Position numbers and translations under genes: made by a program. From positions 1 to 11,235 of the forward strand of contig MFFY01000003.1 of assembly GCA_001778055.1 (NCBI GenBank): 11,235 nucleotides of DNA. The letters are read 5' to 3'. Every line of letters begins with the position of its first letter. The stretch's first letter is position 1. The DNA comes from Candidatus Falkowbacteria bacterium RIFCSPLOWO2_12_FULL_45_13. GTDB lineage: Bacteria > Patescibacteriota > Patescibacteriia > Patescibacteriales > GWC2-42-12. Of the stretch, positions 1 through 6,494 are shown piece by piece. Below the pieces are notes generated by a model. It made no database searches, had not been told where the DNA came from, and saw nothing but the letters and a program-made list of their open reading frames with translations.

Positions 1-82
1 CTTCTTTTAGATACTTGTCTTTCAATTCGTTTAATTTTAAACGGCTCCTGAAATTATCTTCGCCGTAAAGAAATATAATCAT
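1..82 (-). CDS. holA: DNA polymerase III delta subunit, N-terminal fragment
   Basis: The first 27 codons of a minus-strand gene run off the left edge of the window. The ATG is at 82-80 and the translation begins MIIFLYGEDNFRSRLKLNEL. A hydrophobic strand followed by GED/N-x-R-S and a helix is the usual start of HolA-like delta subunits, which load the sliding clamp as part of the clamp loader; GEDNFRS sits where the degenerate P-loop region begins. It is divergent from the small plus-strand gene at 164, with 81 nt between the starts that must hold both promoters. No clear Shine-Dalgarno site precedes the ATG. The identification rests on a short N-terminus and is moderately sure. Confidence 0.6.
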   Translation of the reverse strand, partial: MIIFLYGEDNFRSRLKLNELKDKYLKE

Positions 83-163
83 ATATCTTGTAAAAACATA
101 AAAATTTTGTTAATCTTAAAATAGGCTTAAATTATTTTAAAAAATAACATACAAGTTCCATTT

Positions 164-331
164 ATGCAAACAACCCAATGCCCGATCTGCTCAAGCGACA
201 TCATTATTGAAGAGGAAGCGGCGGAAAAAGATCTGGTTAGCTGCTTAAATTGCGGGGCCGAGCTGGAAATCATCACTCTGCATCCTTTGCTGCTGGAGCC
301 CCTCCAAGATTCAACTGAAGAAGATAAATAA
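164..331 (+). CDS. LysW-like small zinc-ribbon protein
   Basis: A 55-residue acidic protein with two CxxC pairs (C6/C9 and C27/C30). The second lies in LNCGAELEI and is followed by the L-x-P-L-x-L-EP run typical of LysW, the amino-group carrier protein of lysine/arginine synthesis in Thermus and archaea. The pairs should bind one zinc. Real LysW ends in EDWGE, and the terminal glutamate carries the intermediate. This protein ends STEEDK, so the attachment residue is absent or displaced, and no lys or arg gene is nearby. It may be a LysW-fold zinc ribbon with another role. ATG is the only sensible start: the cysteine pair follows at once and no ribosome site is evident. A terminator follows at 361-383. 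Confidence 0.7.
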   Translation: MQTTQCPICSSDIIIEEEAAEKDLVSCLNCGAELEIITLHPLLLEPLQDSTEEDK

Positions 332-360
332 ATCTAATAATTTTAAAATTCCGATGCTTT

Positions 361-383
361 AACAAAGTCATAATGGCTTTGTT
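361..383 (+). terminator. Rho-independent terminator of the LysW-like gene
   Basis: A 10-bp stem (AACAAAGTCA pairing with TGGCTTTGTT, one G-T pair) closes a 3-nt loop and is followed by the T-rich tail TTATTTTATCTT. It lies 29 nt past the stop of the LysW-like gene and just before the 3' end of murD on the other strand. The tail fits termination of plus-strand transcripts. In the minus direction the T-run is poor, though the stem could still help separate the convergent transcripts. Confidence 0.6.
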
Positions 384-388
384 TTATT

Positions 389-1795
389 TTATCTTAACTT
401 TCTGACCTCAGCCTTAAATAAATCGCCTCTTTCTTTGTAATTTCTAAACATGCCAAAACTGGCGCAGGCCGGAGACAACAAAATAATCTCGCCCCTGACC
501 GCCTGGCGCGCCGCTATCTTAACGGCCGTTTTAATATCATGCGCCAATTCTATCTTTTCCGGCTTAAGGCCGGCCGTCAGTAACTCTTTCCCGATTCTTG
601 GGGTAGAATCTCCGGCCAATAAAACCACCTGTTTCACTCTTTTTTTAATTTCTTTGGCTAGCTTTTTAAAATTCGCTCCTTTATCGGCTCCGCCCAAAAG
701 CAAAACTACGGATTCTGCAAACGATTTTAAAGCGATCATGGTTGATTCCGGTGTGGTGGCAAAACTATCGTTATAATATTTCACGCCTTGATATGTTCTA
801 ACCAATTCCAACCGATGCGGCAAACCCTTAAAACCAGCCACGGCTTTTTTAATTTTATCATTTTTCACCCCCACAATTTTCGCCACCGCCACCGCCGCCC
901 CGATATTCTCTTTGTTGTGTTCACCCATTAATTTGGAAGGCAATTCAAATTTTCTAAAATAAACAACTTTACCTTTGATTTGTTTAGATATTTCATATTT
1001 GAAATTTGAAATTTGTTCGGGATTTGCCCGCCTCGCTCGACGAGCGTGCGAGTCGAGGCGGGGGATTTGGGATTTGGGATTTAATACCATTTTGTCTCCC
1101 CCTTTTTGCCATTTAACAATGTTCAACTTAGCTCTCCGATATTCTTCCAGCGACTTGTGATAATTCGGATTATTAGGATCGGCCGACGCTAAATGCTCGG
1201 AATAAAAATTAGTAATAACCGCGATTTTTGGGCTCTTGGTCATGTCTTGGAGCTGAAAAGACGATAACTCTAAAACCACCCAATCGTTGGCTCTAATTTT
1301 ATCAATAAATTCAAACGGCGCCACGCCAATATTACCGCCCAGATGTACAGAGGCGCCGCGGCGCCTCTGTGCCATTTTACCCGCAGTTTTCAAAATCTCA
1401 TAAATTAAGCTGGCGGTCGTGCCTTTGCCCTTGGTGCCGGTTACGCCGATAGTATTTTTTGTGGGGCAAAGATCAAAAAACAGTTTCATGGGGCTGGACA
1501 AAAAATTTTCGATTTTGGATTTTCGATTTTGGATTTTAATGGCCCGCTGTATGCCAGGGCAAGCTATGGACCAGCCGGGTGAACGAAATAAAATATCGAA
1601 CTTTTCTAGACCGCGGTTAAAATTACTCCCTAATTGCCAGCTTACCGGCAAGTCATTTTTAATTTCCGGCCGAGCGTCGCAAACCGTAATTTCGCATTTC
1701 ACTTTTTCCTTCAGTAAATATTTAACCAGTGCCTGGTTTTCCAAGCCCAATCCCAAAATGCCGATTTTTTTATTATTCAATGAATTCAAATTCAT
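389..1795 (-). CDS. murD: UDP-N-acetylmuramoyl-L-alanine--D-glutamate ligase
   Basis: A cytoplasmic Mur ligase that adds D-glutamate to UDP-MurNAc-L-Ala using ATP in peptidoglycan synthesis. An N-terminal nucleotide-binding Rossmann-like domain starts with GILGLGLEN (12-20). The ATP loop GTKGKGTTAS is at 120-129, the MurD signature ELSSFQL at 176-182, GEHNKENI at 291-298, and the C-terminal domain shows GLPHRLE (324-330), YNDSFATTPEST (341-352) and SPACASFGMFRNYKERG (441-457). At 468 residues it is about 20-30 longer than E. coli MurD. The excess matches three repeat-derived inserts: residues about 86-96 (heptamer repeat), 142-150 (24-bp perfect palindrome) and 239-272 (hairpin plus heptamers). 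All catalytic motifs survive, so it should be functional. It is downstream of polA on the same strand, 178 nt apart, with a 146-nt palindrome between. Confidence 0.95.
   Translation of the reverse strand: MNLNSLNNKKIGILGLGLENQALVKYLLKEKVKCEITVCDARPEIKNDLPVSWQLGSNFNRGLEKFDILFRSPGWSIACPGIQRAIKIQNRKSKIENFLSSPMKLFFDLCPTKNTIGVTGTKGKGTTASLIYEILKTAGKMAQRRRGASVHLGGNIGVAPFEFIDKIRANDWVVLELSSFQLQDMTKSPKIAVITNFYSEHLASADPNNPNYHKSLEEYRRAKLNIVKWQKGGDKMVLNPKSQIPRLDSHARRARRANPEQISNFKYEISKQIKGKVVYFRKFELPSKLMGEHNKENIGAAVAVAKIVGVKNDKIKKAVAGFKGLPHRLELVRTYQGVKYYNDSFATTPESTMIALKSFAESVVLLLGGADKGANFKKLAKEIKKRVKQVVLLAGDSTPRIGKELLTAGLKPEKIELAHDIKTAVKIAARQAVRGEIILLSPACASFGMFRNYKERGDLFKAEVRKLR
994..1082. repeat. Composite in-frame insert in murD: heptamers plus hairpin
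   Basis: From left to right on the plus strand: CATATTT and two GAAATTT units (994-1014), a single GGGATTT (1019-1025), a GC-rich hairpin (1027-1062, arms CCCGCCTCG and CGAGGCGGG, extended by CTCG/CGAG across one bulge), then three GGGATTT units (1062-1082). It is read through by murD as residues about 239-268, an Arg/Ala/Asn/Lys-rich segment unlike other MurD proteins. The 7-nt unit changes frame at every copy, so three copies are needed to return to frame. Confidence 0.7.
1347..1370. repeat. 24-bp perfect palindrome inside murD
   Basis: ACAGAGGCGCCG is followed directly by its exact reverse complement. It is read by murD as residues about 142-150 (AQRRRGASV), placed between the helix after the ATP loop and the conserved GGNIG. 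In ordinary MurD proteins a few residues fill this space, so the palindrome looks like a net insertion that kept the frame. Confidence 0.75.
1510..1537. repeat. Four-copy heptanucleotide repeat in murD
   Basis: CGATTTT, GGATTTT, CGATTTT, GGATTTT in tandem, preceded by the related AAATTTT at 1503-1509. On the coding strand it yields KIQNRKSKIE (residues about 87-96), in the linker before the MurD central domain. The unit length of 7 is shared with the repeats at 994-1082 and 4341-4375. Confidence 0.75.
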
Positions 1796-1816
1796 AATAT
1801 GTATTCTCTAGAGAGA

Positions 1817-1962
1817 GCCGAACAAAGGTTTTGGTTTTGAGCGCATACAAAATCGTCGCATTTTTTATTAAAATTGCTCAACTGCTTATGTCAATAATAA
1901 CACAATTTTAATAAAAAATGCCCAGATTTTGTCTAAGGGAAAAATCAAAACCTTTGTTCGGC
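1817..1962. repeat. 146-nt long palindromic element between polA and murD
   Basis: The outer arms are perfect for 17 bp (1817-1833 with 1946-1962) and continue 5 bp with one G-T pair. An 8-bp middle stem (1847-1854 with 1925-1932) and a perfect 19-bp inner stem (1858-1876 with 1903-1921) follow, closing a 26-nt loop. It fills almost all of the polA-murD spacer and has no open reading frame. The shape fits a MITE-like element or a very large intercistronic RNA hairpin; no flanking target duplication is visible. A polA-murD transcript would carry it. Confidence 0.75.
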
Positions 1963-1973
1963 GATATTAAAAA

Positions 1974-4900
1974 CTAATTAGTAATTGCTTCCATCTCTCC
2001 CCAATTATCTCCCTGCTTCGCCTCAACCACGATCGGCACTTTCAATTTAATCACTTCTTCCATGATTTTTTTAATTTTCTCCGCCGCCGCCCCCGCTAAA
2101 TCATTCCTCGCCTCAAACACCAGCTCATCATGTACCTGAAGCAGCATCCTAAGGGGCATTGTCGGGTAGGATCGTTCGTTCCTTCCAAATTCGCTGACTT
2201 CGCTTGTATTCGCTATCATTCGTGAAATTTTTATCATGGCGATTTTAATTATATCCGCGGCCGTACCCTGAAGCGGCGTATTGATAGCCATGCGCTCGGC
2301 GGCTTTACGCGCCTGCAAAACCGAAGAGTTAATCTCCGGCAAAAACCGGCGGCGGCCGAATAAAGTTTCAGTATAGCCCTTGGCGCGCGCCAAAGCAATG
2401 GTTTTATCAATAAATTTTTTGACCCCGCTGTAAGACACAAAATATTTATCAATAAACTCCTTGGCCCGCGCGTAAGGAATGTCCGCGCCCATGGATAAGC
2501 CATGCGGCCCTTGGCCGTATAAAATCCCAAAATTAACCGCCTTGGCTTCCCGTCTCATCTCGGGAGTTACCTTGCTTAAAGCCACCTGGTTAATTTCCGC
2601 GGCCGTGGCCGCGTGAATATCTTCGCCCCGCTTAAAAGCCCTGATCATTTTTTTATCTCCCGACATATGAGCCGCCAGCCGCAGCTCAATCTGGGAGTAA
2701 TCAAGCGACAATAATTTACAGCCCGGCTCGGCCACGAACGCCTGCCTGATCCGCTTGCCCAACTCGGTCCTGACCGGAATATTCTGCAAATTCGGCTCGG
2801 TTGAAGATAGGCGGCCGGTGGCGGTCACGGCCTGATTAAAACTGGTATGCAGCCGACCGGTTTTTTGATTAATCAGCCTGGGTAAGGCCTCAATGTAGGT
2901 GGTTGACAGCTTGTTGAGCTCGCGGTAATCCTGGAGCAAACCAATAATCGGATGCAGCCCCCTTAATTTAGCCAGTTCGTCGGCGCCGGTAGACAGGCCG
3001 GTTTTGCCCTTGGCCACGCCCAAAGCTGGAATGGCCAATTTTTCAAATAAAACCTGGCGTAATTGCTGGGTGGAATTAATGTTAAAATCAGAGCCGGCCA
3101 AATCATGAATCTTTTTCTGGAGCGCCCGTATTTTTTTGTCCACTTCTTTGCCCATGCCAGCCAAAAAGTCTCGGTCAATCTTGATACCGTTCATTTCCAT
3201 GGCAGCCAAAACTAAAACCAACGGCATCTCAATTTCCTTAAATAATTTATCCAGCTTTTGTCTGGTTAATTCCGGCATTAATTTTTTTACTAAGCGGTTA
3301 GTGAAATCCGCGTCCTCACAGGAGTAATTGTATAATTTATCCAGCGGCACATCGCCAAAAGCGATTTTTTCACGCCCGCGGCCAAGCAGATCTTCTTTAG
3401 TAATTTTAAGGTGGTTAAACTCGTTAAAAGTTACGGCCTCTAAATTATGCTGGCGAGCTCCGGGGTTTAGTAAGTATGACGCCACCATGGAATCGGCCGC
3501 CGCGCCCTTGACTTCTACGCCCAGGCTGGCCAAGACTTCAATGTCATATTTGATATTATGCCCGTATTTCTTTATTTTTTCATCCTCAAATATAGGCTTT
3601 AATTTTTTTAACCATTCATTATTAACTCGGCTTACATTTTCTTTTTCTTTCTCCTTATAATTGAATAAGTCAACATTTTTTAATTGAAAATTGTCCACCG
3701 GAGGCGCCGTGCCCGCCGGCAGGCAGGGATCTCCGCCCAAGGCGGACCAGCCTCTGGCTGGCGCAACAAACTTGGGCGGAAAAATTGTCCGCCGGAGGCG
3801 GATCTCCGCCCAAGACGGACCAGCCTCTGGCTGGCGCAACAAACTTGGGCGGAAAAATTGAAAATTGATGTAATACGCTTCTCCTTCTCTCCAGCTGAAG
3901 CTGACGCCTAAAAGTTCAGCCGCGATCGGATCAAAATTGGCGGTCTCGGTGTCAAAAGCAAAGGCTTTTTGCTTTTTCAGTTTAGCTAAAAAAAAGCTGA
4001 ATTTTTTTTCATCATCAATCAGCCGGTATTTAAAAAGTTTTAAATTCCTTTTAAATTTATCCTCCGACCCGCCTACCGGACCGGCAAGCTCGAAGCCCGG
4101 GGTTTTAGTCAAGCGTTTTTTCGACTGCTCGGATAAACCATTGAGCCGCGGCAAGAGCGACTTAAATTCCAGCTGATTGAATAGTTTGACTAAGGCCTCC
4201 CGGTTAAAACCGCCGAAACGCGCCTGCTCTAAATTAAAATCAAGCTTAACGTCGCATTTAATGGTCGCCAGCTGCCGGCTTAGAAAAGCGTCGCCTTTAT
4301 ATTGAGCCAGCAAATCAAAAATTCTTGGCCTGATTTTTTCCTGACTTCTGACTTCTGACTTCTGACTTCTGACTTCTTCAACATACTTATAAACCTCGTC
4401 CAAAGTTTTGAACTTTTTCAGCAGTTCCAACGCGGTTTTTTCGCCAATGCCTTTGACGCCGGGAATATTATCCGATGGATCGCCGCGCAAAGCCTTAAAA
4501 TCAATCAACTGCTCCGGCGCCAGGCCGTATCTCTCTCGAACCGCCGACTCATCATATATCATGGCATCGGTTAAGCCGCGCTTCAGGGTAAAAACTTTAG
4601 TGTGGCTGTTAATTAATTGCAAAGTATCCATGTCGCCGGTCACGATGATTTTATCCATCGCGCCGTCAACTTTGGCGGCTAGAGTACCGATCAAGTCATC
4701 GGCTTCATAACCGGCCAATTCAAAAATAGGAATCTTAAAACCTCCAGCGATTTCCTTAACGCGGGGAATCTGCGCGTAGAGTTCGTTCGGCGCTTTAACT
4801 CTCTGAGCCTTATAACCGGCGAATTGCTCGTGGCGAAAAGTTTTTTCCTTCCGGTCTAAAGTTAAAACCACATACTCGGGCTTAAACTCACGCAAAGCCT

Positions 4901-5039
4901 TGATTAAAACCGAGGTAAAACCATAAACCGCGTTGACAATTTCTCCGCTCTTGGTGGTTAGGGGCGGCAGGGCGTGAAAACTCCGATGGATCAGCGCGTT
5001 GCCGTCAATAATCATTAATTTTTCTTGAGGCTGGCTCAT
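1974..5039 (-). CDS. polA: DNA polymerase I with 5' nuclease and proofreading domains
   Basis: A full three-domain polymerase for Okazaki-fragment processing and repair. The 5' nuclease begins MIIDGNALIHRSFHALPP and has YEADDLIGTLA and the H3TH segment LRGDPSDNIPGVKGIGEKT. The exonuclease domain keeps its acidic residues: FDTET (D363, E365), KYGHNIKYD and NYSCEDAD near 570-580. The polymerase domain has DYSQIELRLAAHMSGD (near 780), RREAKAVNFGILYG (near 830) and LQVHDELVFE (D971). At 1021 residues it is some 90-150 longer than typical PolA. The excess is repeat-derived: residues 222-233 (7-nt repeat), 393-450 (duplicated palindromic unit plus another palindrome) and about 941-960. All lie in likely surface loops, with motifs intact. 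No Shine-Dalgarno site is evident before ATG 5039, but MSQPQEKLMIIDGNAL fits the family start. Confidence 0.96.
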   Translation of the reverse strand: MSQPQEKLMIIDGNALIHRSFHALPPLTTKSGEIVNAVYGFTSVLIKALREFKPEYVVLTLDRKEKTFRHEQFAGYKAQRVKAPNELYAQIPRVKEIAGGFKIPIFELAGYEADDLIGTLAAKVDGAMDKIIVTGDMDTLQLINSHTKVFTLKRGLTDAMIYDESAVRERYGLAPEQLIDFKALRGDPSDNIPGVKGIGEKTALELLKKFKTLDEVYKYVEEVRSQKSEVRSQEKIRPRIFDLLAQYKGDAFLSRQLATIKCDVKLDFNLEQARFGGFNREALVKLFNQLEFKSLLPRLNGLSEQSKKRLTKTPGFELAGPVGGSEDKFKRNLKLFKYRLIDDEKKFSFFLAKLKKQKAFAFDTETANFDPIAAELLGVSFSWREGEAYYINFQFFRPSLLRQPEAGPSWAEIRLRRTIFPPKFVAPARGWSALGGDPCLPAGTAPPVDNFQLKNVDLFNYKEKEKENVSRVNNEWLKKLKPIFEDEKIKKYGHNIKYDIEVLASLGVEVKGAAADSMVASYLLNPGARQHNLEAVTFNEFNHLKITKEDLLGRGREKIAFGDVPLDKLYNYSCEDADFTNRLVKKLMPELTRQKLDKLFKEIEMPLVLVLAAMEMNGIKIDRDFLAGMGKEVDKKIRALQKKIHDLAGSDFNINSTQQLRQVLFEKLAIPALGVAKGKTGLSTGADELAKLRGLHPIIGLLQDYRELNKLSTTYIEALPRLINQKTGRLHTSFNQAVTATGRLSSTEPNLQNIPVRTELGKRIRQAFVAEPGCKLLSLDYSQIELRLAAHMSGDKKMIRAFKRGEDIHAATAAEINQVALSKVTPEMRREAKAVNFGILYGQGPHGLSMGADIPYARAKEFIDKYFVSYSGVKKFIDKTIALARAKGYTETLFGRRRFLPEINSSVLQARKAAERMAINTPLQGTAADIIKIAMIKISRMIANTSEVSEFGRNERSYPTMPLRMLLQVHDELVFEARNDLAGAAAEKIKKIMEEVIKLKVPIVVEAKQGDNWGEMEAITN
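2161..2222. repeat. Probable in-frame insert near the polA 3' end
   Basis: Between the conserved helix ending KISRMIA and motif C (RMLLQVHDELVFE), polA carries NTSEVSEFGRNERSYPTMP, where other PolA proteins have a short charged link. The DNA repeats ATTCGCT-like words (AATTCGCTGACTTCGCTTGTATTCGCT). It is weaker as a palindrome than the other inserts, so its status as an inserted element is inferred from protein comparison alone. Confidence 0.45.
3711..3860. repeat. Duplicated 60-bp palindromic unit inserted in polA
   Basis: Two 60-bp copies (3728-3787 and 3801-3860) differ at one base (3742 G, 3815 A), with a period of 73. Each contains a perfect 10-bp outer stem TCCGCCCAAG/CTTGGGCGGA (3732-3741 with 3771-3780; 3805-3814 with 3844-3853) and an inner stem CCAGCC-TCT-GGCTGG. 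A further palindrome-like block GCCCGCCGGCAGGC is at 3711-3724. polA reads them as residues about 393-450, in an exonuclease-domain loop between the DTE motif and KYD. The near identity of the copies points to recent duplication. Confidence 0.85.
4341..4377. repeat. Five-copy CTGACTT heptamer in polA
   Basis: Five perfect CTGACTT units (4341-4375) and a partial sixth. On the coding strand this gives the heptad-like EVRSQKSEVRSQ at residues about 222-233, after the 5'-nuclease H3TH region and before the SRQLATIK segment. Loss or gain of one unit would shift the polA frame. Confidence 0.85.
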
Positions 5040-5109
5040 AATATTATTACATCATATTAAATGGCATAAAACAAGGATTTCTAGCATTAAAACGCAATCT
5101 GCTGAAGAC

Positions 5110-5149
5110 TTGACGTTGAGATGGTTACAAGATAATTTTTTAACCATCT
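5110..5149. repeat. Direct repeat copy 1 with hairpin, 3' of the redox cluster
   Basis: The sequence from TTGACG to AACCATCT aligns with 9150-9191 at 32 of 40 positions, with one 2-nt gap and the same orientation. It includes a perfect 9-bp hairpin, AGATGGTTA/TAACCATCT (5119-5127 with 5141-5149, 13-nt loop). It starts 8 nt past the stop of the flavocytochrome gene in the direction of transcription. It could act as an RNA-stabilising or weak terminating hairpin, but no T-run follows. Confidence 0.5.
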
Positions 5150-5156
5150 GGCCCAA

Positions 5157-6473
5157 TCACCAAAAAAAATCTTCAATTATAATATTGTGCTTGTTTACCC
5201 CAAGTTTATTTAATGTTCCTTTTAAATTATTTTTCATAGACTCTGGACCACAGATGTAGAATAGCGAATTGTTTATATTTTTTACATATTTTCTAATAAT
5301 TTCTTCATTAATATGCCCGGTTTCATATTCGTCTGCTTTTAAAAAAGAACGGCTATCGCTTAAAATATACACTTTTTTAAAACAATCTTTTTTTATATTA
5401 TCCAACCGCTCTCTATAAATTATATCTTCTTTTGTTTTTGAACCATATAATAAAATAATATTTTGGCTTTGGTTATCGGCGATTGTTTTATCTTTAATCA
5501 TGCTCATAAATGGGGCGATGCCAACTCCTCCGGCAATAAAAACAAGATTTTTCTGTTCATCTTCTATCGTGAATATCCCGAAAGGCCCGTCTATTATTAC
5601 TTCTTCGCCTTTTTTCAATTCAGATAATGCTTTCGTGAATCTTCCTTCTAATTTTACCGTAAAACGCAGCCTAGCTTCTTTTGGCGAGCTTGATATGGTA
5701 AAAGGGTGCCTGGCATAGAATTTACCTTTATTCAATCTTAAGAAACAAAATTGCCCGGCTTTAAACGAAAACGCTTTTTCGGATTTTAATACCAGCGTAA
5801 AAGTATTTTCTGTTTCATTTTTTATTTCCTGAACATAAAATTTCCCCGCATATTTTTGTTTTATTTTGTAGAAAGTCCTGTAAATAATCCCTGCTAACAA
5901 AGATATCAAAATAATCCCATAAATTATTTTTACGGAAATTAGTCTGTAATCCGAACCCCAATTTACCGCATGATACAAGCTAAAAAAGAAAAGAAGATAA
6001 GTAAGAAGATGGATATATTGCCAAAGATTGTAAGAAATTCGTTTATAGATTTTAGAAGCGATCATGACGATAATAAAAATATACAGAGAGATTGCGCCTA
6101 ACGCCAAAGGCATAACCGAAAAATCCGGGATTACATAGGGTAGGATTGATTTACTGGACAAGGCAAAAAAAATCGGGTGCGCCAAAACAAAAATCATGGT
6201 AAATAAAGCAAACTTTCTTTGAAATTTTATTATTTTATCCATGCCGAAAAATCTGTCAAAAAATCTGGCGGTATCCCCGGAGAATATCAAAAACGAAAGA
6301 AATAAAAATCCTGCCAGTCCCGTTAGTTTTCCAAGCAAATATAAAATTGAGGTAAAATTCAAGTTTTGCAAACTATCAAAACCAAAAATTGCCCTAACGA
6401 AAATAAACAAGGAAAAAACTAAAAAACCACACAAAACTACCAGTGCTAACCCGGCTTTGTTTCTTGTCCGCAT
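5157..6473 (-). CDS. Ferric-reductase-like flavocytochrome (NOX/FRE type)
   Basis: An integral membrane oxidoreductase expected to move electrons from cytoplasmic NAD(P)H through FAD and heme across the membrane. About six hydrophobic segments occupy residues 8-200. The C-terminal half is ferredoxin-reductase-like: FKAGQF (237-242), FAD motif RHPFTISSSP (255-264), DGPFG (295-299), nucleotide motif AGGVGIAPF (314-322) and CGPE (408-411), ending EDFFW. Heme ligand candidates are H99 in the third helix and H155/H168, spaced 13 as in NOX2. The fourth expected ligand, 14 before H99, is Q85 (FQRKF), so one heme site may be lost or altered. It is the last gene of the redox cluster, 21 nt after the cupredoxin gene. 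The acceptor could be a metal, oxygen or the cupredoxin; none is shown by sequence. Confidence 0.88.
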   Translation of the reverse strand: MRTRNKAGLALVVLCGFLVFSLFIFVRAIFGFDSLQNLNFTSILYLLGKLTGLAGFLFLSFLIFSGDTARFFDRFFGMDKIIKFQRKFALFTMIFVLAHPIFFALSSKSILPYVIPDFSVMPLALGAISLYIFIIVMIASKIYKRISYNLWQYIHLLTYLLFFFSLYHAVNWGSDYRLISVKIIYGIILISLLAGIIYRTFYKIKQKYAGKFYVQEIKNETENTFTLVLKSEKAFSFKAGQFCFLRLNKGKFYARHPFTISSSPKEARLRFTVKLEGRFTKALSELKKGEEVIIDGPFGIFTIEDEQKNLVFIAGGVGIAPFMSMIKDKTIADNQSQNIILLYGSKTKEDIIYRERLDNIKKDCFKKVYILSDSRSFLKADEYETGHINEEIIRKYVKNINNSLFYICGPESMKNNLKGTLNKLGVNKHNIIIEDFFW

Positions 6474-6494
6474 AAATTTTTCTTGATAAATTCT

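Noticed and set aside
3728..3860. CRISPR-like repeat-spacer pattern
   Set aside because: There are only two 60-bp units separated by a 13-nt spacer; they lie in frame inside polA and no cas genes are present.
3684..3911. Plus-strand open frame antisense to polA
   Set aside because: It is produced by the palindromic repeats, which lack stops on both strands, and has no gene-like features.
5119..5149. Intrinsic terminator of the redox cluster
   Set aside because: The 9-bp stem is not followed by a T-run on the minus strand and is AT-rich; it is listed as a repeat instead.
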